This document shows, in pieces, positions 56,661 through 64,000 of a stretch of 64,000 nucleotides of DNA. A program made the position numbers and the translations under genes. Positions within the stretch are counted from its first letter, which is position 1, and every line of letters begins with the position of its first letter. The DNA is taken from the NCBI GenBank assembly GCA_020284085.1, contig JACEVL010000495.1, positions 1,600,028 through 1,664,027 on the forward strand, read 5' to 3'. The notes under the pieces are model-generated. The model was not told where the DNA came from and ran no database searches. It saw only the letters and a program-made list of their open reading frames with translations. Origin of the DNA: Aporrectodea caliginosa. Taxonomy: Eukaryota > Annelida > Clitellata > Crassiclitellata > Lumbricidae.

Positions 56661-57764
56661 GAAGGTAGTGGATATATATATATATATACTTTTTGTATAT
56701 GTATTTATCCCATATACTTTGTATATATACTCTCTGGTGTATAAGTTGTATCTGTAGTACTTTCTGCATATACCAAATATAAATTTAAATGTTTTATATA
56801 TTCTCCTATTTAGTTGATATATATGCATGTATGTCTTAGTTTCATTTACAGTCATTAAAATGACATTGCATTCAATCTTGCATTTATTGCTACATTGTTT
56901 ATGCATGCTACCAAATGCGAGTTGTTTGTTGACTTGACTCGGAGCGAGCTTTTTCTTGTGTGGAACCGAGATCCTGCTTGTAAGAAAAGAATTCGTGTGG
57001 ACATGTGTTGATCTGTGCTTCCTTAAAAATTATGTATGTTAAATGTAGACACTTATGTGGTTTAAGTTGCCTGAGAGGACTCGCTGGCCAATATTCAGAC
57101 ACTTTTGAATGTAGTTTAACCTCTGGGATTGTCGTTATAACTACTGCTAAGACTGCTACACATGTACATACTGTTCTTCTCTGCTGCAGTGGTTTAAGCA
57201 TGAAATGGCAACACGCTTGAACCACTCTGTGCTTGTTGCTTTAGCTAACATTGCGTGCCTAGATCTATAGCCTCTGGAAAATGGAGTTTTGTCCTTAATT
57301 ACAACATTAGTACAATGTAACATTAGGACAGATGATATTTACTATAACACAGCATTGAATTTTTTAATATTTGGTTCCGAGGGATCAACTAGAGGCATTA
57401 TGTGATGTGTGACAATACAGTGGTTGGCAAAGAAAAAGATTTTGTCACAAAATGTCATTTACAGGTGGCTATATATTAGTACAATAAGATAGTCGCCAAG
57501 ATAAACTCTAGTACCATATGTAATTATATCATTTATTAGTCTATTACTTGTATGTTGTATTAGCGCTCCAGCATTGGATAACTTAGCTTTATAAATAGAA
57601 TCGGAAATGTTTTCTATTTTGTTTCTGTCTTGATGCTGTTGATCCGCATTTGTCTGGCAGACTATTAAATTCCAAAATGCTGAAAGACTACTAAAGTATT
57701 CAGCCTCAGTTTATTTTAGTTATTGAGATATCGGTGTTGCTGGAAATTTGGCAACAATAACTAA

Positions 57765-57960
57765 GTAAGTAAGTATAGCCTTTATTACTCCATTAGCAAA
57801 CGCACAATGTGACATCGAAATAGAATGTAAAATAACACATAGAAGTAATAATAACTTATAGTAATAATATTGAATAGTAAAGTTCTAAAACATATTAATA
57901 ACTGGTCATTACTTCATACCTAAGACTTGCTGAACATGTCAGTAGACACATACTGTACGT
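57765..57960 (-). mobile_element. LINE 3' end with (ACTT)n tail
   Basis: On the minus strand GTAATAAAGGCTATACTTAC is followed by TTACTTAG repeats at 57762-57775, the form of a non-LTR 3' terminus with a tetranucleotide tail. No coding part remains. Confidence 0.5.
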
Positions 57961-58339
57961 GTTTGAAGTCTAGGTCAATTCATAGAAATTGATAGATTTT
58001 GGAGTTTCCTTTGACTAGTATATGTCTGTTTGAATGCATGTAATTATGTTTTGTATGTTTCTGTGAGTATGGATCTTGGTATTTGTTGGAGGTGCAAGAT
58101 TCTTGTATGTTATGTTGTAGCTGTTGTTTTGCTAACAGCAGCTTATTTTGCCAAAATCTATCCTTGTGATGTTCTGTCATGCTATGTTGCAGTCTTTGTT
58201 GCCCATTAGTATAATAAGGTGTATTAATTGCAGCATGTAATTGTAATTGCAGATTTATATAGCACCAGTTCTAGAGAAACAAATAGAAGCACAATGGACC
58301 TGACAACACAAAGTCATGATCGAATAGAATGGTGTTCAA

Positions 58340-58450
58340 GCACTTACGAAAATAAGGCAAAGGCCGAGATGCTCATGTCACAGGTTGCAAGGCAGCTTAT
58401 TCCAGAAAGATAATCTAACAACAGCAAATCTTCTAGGCTGGGCTGCAGAA
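58340..58450 (-). mobile_element. LINE RT C-terminal relic
   Basis: Shares CAGGTTGCAAGGCAGCTTAT and flanking sequence with the copy at 35740-35940, so it is another piece of that LINE family, on the same strand. Confidence 0.6.
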
Positions 58451-58504
58451 GCTCAGATTGGTGGGACAAACTGGGTCACCTTAGGGATCGTTGATATATA
58501 TTCA

Positions 58505-58815
58505 TTCATTCATTTCAGAGATTTATATAGCGCCCCTTCAAGATTATCTACTCAGAAGTCCCGACTCAACCCCGGCTAAAGAGAACAGTCTTCAGGTTAG
58601 AGAAGAATGTGGCCGCAAGGGCTCTATGCATTAGACGTAGATCCACAGGGAGCTCATTCCAGATTGCAGGGTCAGCAACAGAAAAGGCACGGCGCTGCAT
58701 AATAGAGGTCCGTGACCGGGGAACAAGAAGCTCAATATGGGATGTCCACAGTGATGGGGGAGGGAGGGTTATCCCAAAGCGGAGAAGAGGGAGTGGGGTT
58801 ATGACCAGTGCGGAA
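58505..58815 (-). mobile_element. L2-like LINE 3' end with (AATG)n tail
   Basis: The minus strand encodes HIELLVPRSRTSIMQRRAFS, VADPAIWNELPVDLRLM and FFSNLKTVLFSRG, then GGGGCGCTATATAAATCTCT and an (AATG)n tail at 58502-58516. Same family and tail type as 45605-46613. Confidence 0.8.
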
Positions 58816-58960
58816 GTCCACGTATAAATTTGATACATATATGTACATAATGTGCTTGTATGTACATTATATGTAACTGGAAGACAACCCTGTAATGTAG
58901 TACACCTCACTTAGGAATGCCTGTTGTTATATGTTCGTCACCTTTGTAAATTTTGTAAAT

Positions 58961-59714
58961 AAAAATTTGGCAAAATATCCGGTGAGGATGGATTACAGTC
59001 ACTGTTTCATAAAAATGAATTAGTTATAACATGTGATTTGCAGAAAACTAGTACTAATACAGACAACTATTAACTATTTGTCCTTCAAAAGTTAAGCATG
59101 AAAAACTGCCGAGGTAAATTATCCCCAGGTTGTAGCATGAAGGTGAACAGAAGTACTGTAACAAGGAATTGATTACTTCTTAGACCAAGTCTAGGCCTAC
59201 ATGTCCTTTCGTCTAAACGAATACAATTTTCCAATAAAGCCTGCATGACAACTGGCGATCATAACAGCTTCATCAGCCTCAACTGCAGAAATCTAAAGAA
59301 TGACAGAAATACAAGAGTTTCTCAAATGTGTATGTTTTCACAGATCACTTCACTGACTTTGACTCACAGTACTAAAGATGCATAAGAAATAATTGCACAG
59401 AAATCAATTGTAGGACTTCCTTTGAAACATTTTAGAAAAATGTAAGAATTAAAATAAAGGTTCATCACAAGAAAATTTCCATGAAAATCGTAGCAGAATT
59501 AATGCCGGAAACATAGTCCATTCAGAAAACAGTAGTCACCACTTAAGGTATACTTTCAGTACACAAAATATGCTGTTCAAAAATTATTATTGAGCTCTTG
59601 ATTGGCAGAAACAGATGTTTTTCCAGTCTTGAGAATACTTAACAAACATATCGGACATCAACACCACACAGGTAATGAAGTTCTGATGATAGATTTATCA
59701 TAGAATGTTAGCAT
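58961..59714. other. region between ARF6 side and fumarate reductase stop
   Basis: Holds the fumarate reductase 3' UTR on the minus strand. No AATAAA was found there on that strand; GATAAA is at about 59695-59700 but too close to the stop. TAGGCCTA lies at 59192. Otherwise nothing recognisable. Confidence 0.35.
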
Positions 59715-61280
59715 TCAAGAACGATAATGCGATGCATGAAATCCGGCCACACGTCCAAAGACAACACACTCCAAGAGGCTGTTGCCACCCAGACGATTGT
59801 TACCATGGACCCCACCAGTGACCTCTCCTGCCGCATACAGGCCTGGCACCGGCCGTTCAACCTCCTCTGCCTCACCCGTTGGATGACGCAAGACCTCACC
59901 TTTCTCCGATATCTTTAGACCACCCATGCAGTAGTGTAATGCAGGTGTGATGTAGGCCAGATAGAAGTGATCCTCAGGCGAGAAGACCACGGGGAATGTC
60001 ACCTTTCCAAACTCATCCTTTCCAGCCTCTGCTGCCTTCTTATACAAGTCAAGTGTGCCCTTCACAATGCTTGCATCGACCTTCAAATGATTTGCAAGGT
60101 CATTTAATTTTCCAACATCCTGGATGATGCCCTTCATTTTGTAGAAGCCGGCCGATGGTGCACCAAATCGGTTGATGACTTCCTCATTAAGAAGCATGAC
60201 TGACACAACTGGCATTTTATCATCTCCTTGGAAATGTTTGCAGTGCTTAAAAATAGCCTCGGTCACATGATCACGTCGTCCAAGCTCATCAACGAAGCGC
60301 CTTCCCTCAGCATCCAGCATGATAGCGCCACATCCACGGAGTGCCTCTGGCGCCAAGAACTTGGTGTGGTGGTTAGGATTGGATGGTTCAACAAAGCCAG
60401 TTGGATGAACTTGAACACGATCCATGTGGATAAGCGAGAGACCATTAGGAACCGTAGCCTTTATGATGTCTCCAGTTGCCCAAGGTCCATTGGTCGTTGG
60501 CAGCTTTGCTAAATTTGGTACATAACTGTCAAGAAGAGAGCTGCTGGAATGGTCATTTGCATAGCCTCCAGCAGTCAGTATTACGGTCCCTCGCAGCTCA
60601 TGTTCTGTTTTATCTGCAGCCTCATATCTGATTCCAACAACACGAACTCCCTCAAATATCAAACTCTTGAATGCAGAATTCACCAAAACCCGAATACTTT
60701 CCTTTAGGTCATTTTCTGTGTATTTTCGAAGAGTAGACATGATAGTGAAGCCAACAGGAACTGGTTTTCCATCAGCGGTCGGAGGTATGCGGTGCGTTCT
60801 TGGGATGCTGTGACCACCTAGTTGGACCACATCAACCAGATTCACTCCGAAGGAACGCAAGAAGTCGATGGCCTCAGCACTGTTGGTGGCCAGGATGTTG
60901 ACCAGCGTAGGATTCGAAAGGCCATCACCGGAGGAAAGGGTGTCCTTTATGAATTTATCAACCGAGTCATTTATGCCGTTGTCACGCTGAGGCTTTGACT
61001 CGGCACCATTGATGCCTGAAGTTGCTTTCGCCGAGTTCCCACCAAGCGACTTTTCTTTCTCAACAATGATGACCTTTGCCCCATGTCGGCTGGCTTCGAT
61101 GGCTGCGCTGATTCCTGCTAGGCCACCTCCAACGATGATGACCTGGCTGTCAACATCACGTGTTTCACTCATGGTGCTTATCTGAGGAAATAATGAGAAT
61201 TTGATCACAGCAAAGACGATAACACAAGTTGCAACAATTGCAACAAAGTAAGCAACCCTTATTGCGCTAATATTCGGCAT
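59715..61280 (-). CDS. soluble-type fumarate reductase, FAD flavoprotein (OSM1/FRD1-like), intronless
   Basis: A single 521-residue frame. Residues 8-30 form a hydrophobic segment (signal anchor or targeting helix). The FAD-binding Rossmann start is VIIVGGGLAGISAAIEA (47-63), and GGNSAKATSGIN (80-91) is the flavin-contact motif of the fumarate reductase/flavocytochrome c family. Catalytic-type residues are all present: His292 (VHPTGF), Glu312/Arg315 (PEALRG), Arg335/336 (ELGRRDHVTE), His449 (ALHYCMGG) and Arg496 (NNRLGGNS). By family knowledge the enzyme reduces fumarate to succinate using FADH2 and so re-oxidises reduced flavin when oxygen is scarce. No cytochrome b5-like or ApbE domain is fused. 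An internal Met37 after the helix could start a soluble form. ATG has A at -3. Unlike the neighbouring genes it has no intron. Succinate dehydrogenase subunit A is excluded by the motifs. Confidence 0.93.
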   Translation of the reverse strand: MPNISAIRVAYFVAIVATCVIVFAVIKFSLFPQISTMSETRDVDSQVIIVGGGLAGISAAIEASRHGAKVIIVEKEKSLGGNSAKATSGINGAESKPQRDNGINDSVDKFIKDTLSSGDGLSNPTLVNILATNSAEAIDFLRSFGVNLVDVVQLGGHSIPRTHRIPPTADGKPVPVGFTIMSTLRKYTENDLKESIRVLVNSAFKSLIFEGVRVVGIRYEAADKTEHELRGTVILTAGGYANDHSSSSLLDSYVPNLAKLPTTNGPWATGDIIKATVPNGLSLIHMDRVQVHPTGFVEPSNPNHHTKFLAPEALRGCGAIMLDAEGRRFVDELGRRDHVTEAIFKHCKHFQGDDKMPVVSVMLLNEEVINRFGAPSAGFYKMKGIIQDVGKLNDLANHLKVDASIVKGTLDLYKKAAEAGKDEFGKVTFPVVFSPEDHFYLAYITPALHYCMGGLKISEKGEVLRHPTGEAEEVERPVPGLYAAGEVTGGVHGNNRLGGNSLLECVVFGRVAGFHASHYRS

Positions 61281-61351
61281 GGTTCACTGCTATCCAGTTG
61301 TATCGCTGTGAAGTACACTGGAGCAACAAACTACAACAGAATCATTTTCTT

Positions 61352-61361
61352 AATATATAAA
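61352..61361 (-). promoter_or_regulatory. TATA box of the fumarate reductase gene
   Basis: TTTATATATT on the minus strand lies 72-81 nt before the ATG. It would place transcription start near 61325 and give a 5' UTR of about 45 nt. This supports an expressed gene with its own promoter. Confidence 0.5.
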
Positions 61362-62464
61362 ATGCATGCCACACAAATGACCGAAAAATTCTACTACTGG
61401 CACGCGCGAGCATCTGTGGTGGTTCGCGAACAGCTGGCTAGCCACGTGATTAGTCTGAAAAGCATATCCTGGATGGCTTAAACTGCTTTCGATGTTTGTT
61501 TTCGTACAAAAAATGCTTCACCTTTATCAGCATGCATCTTGAAGTTAATCTCGGCAAATCTGTAAATAGGTTAACTTATAGAGCAGCAAGCAACCTTTGG
61601 TCAACGTATGTTGCAGACATCCGTCTTACAGCGTATGTATACGTGACAACCAACATCGCTTACAGCAGATCAAATCATAAATCCATTATCACGAACTTTT
61701 CGCTCAAACAACAGCTGCACCAAATTTGATAAGCATTAAAAAGACAGCAGAGTTTCATTAAGACTGCGCAAAAGAAATTATTTTATTACATACTCCTCTG
61801 ATTGGTACAAGTTCAAAAGGCAACACGTATCCGGAAATAGAAGCCCTGTATTTTTCGTTGATGAGAACATCGATGGATAAGAACACCAAAGACTTTAAGA
61901 GGGAGCATATTTGCAGAACACGATAGAATACTGGTGACAAGCTACAAGGAATCTATTTCTATAGATCTGCAGCAGTCAGCAGCAGCAGCAGCAGCAGCAC
62001 TACGCCTCTAAAATCTTTGCTATAAGCTTGCCAATTTCACTTCAACGATAATAAATCGAACTTAACGCGCAGACTATAGTATCAGAGCTTGTGATGCGAA
62101 TAAGTTGGTTCACCTGACTTTGCCTTTTTGGGGAGCTGTAGAAATTTCGACATCGCGCTTGGAACCTAAAATGTAATCAGAAGTTTTAGCAAATTGGCTA
62201 CGCAAAGTGCAGCATGCTATATAATTGTCGGGTTGTCTCAAATATTAAATTTAACTAATAGGATTCGAAAAAAACTATTTCAGTACCACGAAGAAATGTA
62301 ACTAAATCACTTATAAGCTTTAAAAAATTACGCTGGCTCGAATAAACGTAATGTACATTATTTCTTGATGGGAGAAGAAGTGAGACGTGCAGCGTGGAAT
62401 CTATGCGTAGTGTGTAATCCAAAAGTAAAGACGACGACGACGTCGGCGGGGATATCATCTCAAA
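61362..62464. promoter_or_regulatory. divergent intergenic region (fumarate reductase / RNF gene)
   Basis: About 1.1 kb between the two divergent starts. It contains an (AGC)n run at 61977-62000 and a CG-rich (GAC)n patch, GACGACGACGACGTCGGCGG, at 62430-62449 just before the RNF ATG. No gene is seen within it. Confidence 0.45.
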
Positions 62465-62551
62465 ATGGCCAGTAGTGGTTTCGTAGAATTAAACCAAAAT
62501 TGCAAATGGTATTGTCACCAGTGTGAGCAGGAAGTTAAACCTAATCTAACC
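62465..62551 (+). CDS. exon 1 of an RNF115/RNF126-type E3 ubiquitin ligase (partial)
   Basis: The ATG at 62465 opens 29 codons ending in a consensus donor ACC|GTAAGT. The peptide MASSGFVELNQNCKWYCHQC followed by EQEVKPNLT matches the start of the BCA2 zinc finger (YxCHxC....I.P.L) found at the N-terminus of RNF115 and RNF126. In that family this finger binds ubiquitin or cargo, and a C-terminal RING-H2 domain recruits the E2. The second CPxC pair and FIEE motif should be in exon 2, which I do not find before 64000, so intron 1 is at least 1.4 kb. Start context AAAATGG is good. The family call rests on one half-finger only. Confidence 0.65.
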
Positions 62552-62773
62552 GTAAGTTATTTTTTGCGTAATTTTATTATGTGATAACTTCTGTGAGTCC
62601 AAACGGTTTTGATAAAAATATGACACCAATAACGACTACTTAATCTGGCCCACAGGTCTTACAACATTATGCGATATTAATATTATGTAATATGGTAATT
62701 GATGTCAAACAATGGGGAATCCGCCGCCTTAAGTTCGATTTATTATCGTTGAAGTGAAAATGGCAAGATTATA

Positions 62774-63231
62774 GTATCGGGGGCTGAAAGATATAGTGCG
62801 TCGTGAGTGTCGGTTAGGGTCAGGTTAGGCGTCGTGGGGTCAGCTCGAAACCCGAATCCCCGAAAACGCTGAAAACAGACAAAAGCCCGATTCCCCGAAA
62901 ACAGTTTTCTATAAAGCGGCCGAGCTATTCAGAGTTAAATTGTAAACATGACATAGACTTAGCGTGGCCTTGATATCGATATACTGCCTATTCAAATGTT
63001 TATTTTTTTATTATATTCATTCGGGTCGGACTTAGAAAATCAGTTTGGGGGATACGGCCGAATTTACGCCGAAATGACTTTCGGAGATTCGGGTTTCGGG
63101 GATTCGGCCCGCACCCGGCGTCGTGAAGGTGGGATAGGGTTAGGGTTATTGTCGTCGTTAGAAAACATGGTACCGTCCGGCTTCTGCGCAACATTCCCAA
63201 AGATACTGTATAATCCTTCAGCCCCCGATAC
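62774..63231. mobile_element. 458-bp TIR MITE with TA target, in RNF intron 1
   Basis: Ends GTATCGGGGGCTGAA are inverted repeats of 15 bp, extended imperfectly, flanked by TA (62772-62773, 63232-63233). The interior carries inverted GATTCGGGG-type blocks and a TTAGGG-rich block shared with 5280-5460. A TA duplication fits Tc1/mariner-type elements. Non-coding. Confidence 0.75.
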
Positions 63232-63443
63232 TAAACATGTGCCGTGAAAATTGCTTTTTAAACGGAGAGTTTTTCTTTAATTCATCGACATGGTCATTTT
63301 GTATGCCATACATTCATGATATAAAAAGTCATATTTGCTCAAACTGTGACTATCCGTCACGTTTGCTCTGTAAACGAACCAGCAGACTTATAGTATCAGG
63401 GCTGTATGTTTCAGGTAATACAGTCTATTTATTCTTGCTGCCA

Positions 63444-63826
63444 GTAAAAGTGTATTTTAGCGTATTTAATTATTCACCCATTGTAGCATTATTATTTTTC
63501 TTCATTCCAACGTCTACTTTGGCGAGAATAGTTTTCATCGATCCAGCTTGTATTTAGGCAAGAATTCATTTAATCAATCCAGCTTCTATTTAAGCAGAAT
63601 TTTTTCATCAATACACCTTCTATTTAATTAAGAATTATTTTTCATCAATCCAGCTTCTATATAAGTAAGATTCTTTTCATCAATCCCACTTCTATTAAGC
63701 AAAAATTCTTTTCATCAATCCTACTTCTATTTAATAAGAATTCTTTTCATCAATCCAACTTGTATTCGACCATCGCTTAAACCCATTTAATGGTGAATAA
63801 TTAAATACGCTAAAATACGCTTTTAC
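63444..63826. mobile_element. 383-bp inverted-repeat element with 41-bp tandem core
   Basis: Left end GTAAAAGTGTATTTTAGCGT (63444 on) and its inverted copy (GTAAAAGCGTATTTTAGCGT, ending 63826) continue with ATTTAATTATTCACC, about 36 bp per arm. Between them (63535-63765) are six tandem units of about 40 bp of the type TTTTCATCAATCCAGCTTCT followed by ATTTAA-AAG-A. Element class unknown. Confidence 0.8.
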
Positions 63827-64000
63827 CCATGGATGCTGCCATTGGCCGCAAGAAAATGGGCGTTTTGCGCCTTCATTAGCCGATTTAAATGGGACATGGA
63901 GGATACGTTACCGCTAAATTCTCAACCGTTCTTTCTTATGCTAGACATTCTGATTGATTGTACAAGATGAATCTTTGAAACTTATGACATCTGCAAAGAT

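Larger units (their letters stand above)
53623..58960. other. ARF6 3' side and intergenic region
   Basis: Long AT-rich stretch after the ARF6 stop. AATAAA occurs at 54568-54573 (first good poly(A) candidate, 3' UTR about 0.97 kb), near 55664 and near 58957. A (TA)n run lies at 56673-56690. LINE relics are listed separately. No protein gene is supported. Confidence 0.5.

Noticed and set aside
56673..56906. 149-codon minus-strand frame downstream of ARF6.
   Set aside because: Mostly Tyr/Ile codons from AT-rich and (TA)n sequence; only a weak LINE relic is supported at its end.
63237..63557. Plus-strand 106-codon frame with Cys pairs (SHICSNCDY) considered as exon 2 of the RNF gene.
   Set aside because: It lacks the CPxC and FIEE sequence expected, and the frame runs into the arm of the inverted-repeat element.

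Overview
The window looks like nuclear DNA of a marine invertebrate, most likely a deuterostome of echinoderm or hemichordate type. This placement is an inference. It rests on animal genes split by GT-AG introns, a dense mix of L2/CR1-like LINEs and small hAT elements, a foldback element whose inverted arms are built of ~15-bp tandem units (the design described for sea-urchin TU elements), and an excess of the octamer TAGGCCTA. I see no bacterial operon, CRISPR array, tRNA or rRNA gene.

Layout. 1-3.0 kb: a probable last coding exon (382-612) of an unrecognised gene and its 3' side. 3-28 kb: a gene-free transposon graveyard with TIR elements, minisatellites, hAT elements with intact 8-bp target duplications, the foldback element, two tail-to-tail LINE copies, a large inverted repeat (18758-21464) broken by a 1.07-kb insertion, and a long (GTAT)n tract split by two LINE copies of opposite orientation. 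28.4-35.4 kb: a complete eight-coding-exon VDAC porin gene on the minus strand. 35.7-39 kb: LINE pieces, a tRNA-derived SINE, a second copy of a hAT MITE and a promoter-like patch. 43.8-53.6 kb: a complete four-coding-exon ARF6 gene on the plus strand. 53.6-59.7 kb: its 3' side with LINE debris. 59.7-61.3 kb: an intronless soluble-type fumarate reductase (OSM1/FRD-like flavoprotein) on the minus strand. 62.5 kb to the end: exon 1 of an RNF115/RNF126-type E3 ubiquitin ligase on the plus strand, with two inverted-repeat elements in its first intron.

The host genes do not form a pathway. VDAC (outer mitochondrial membrane channel), ARF6 (plasma-membrane/endosome GTPase), a fumarate reductase for redox disposal and a ubiquitin ligase are ordinary neighbours in divergent pairs (VDAC/ARF6 and fumarate reductase/RNF). 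The most unusual material is the mobile-element architecture on the left and the intronless fumarate reductase on the right.
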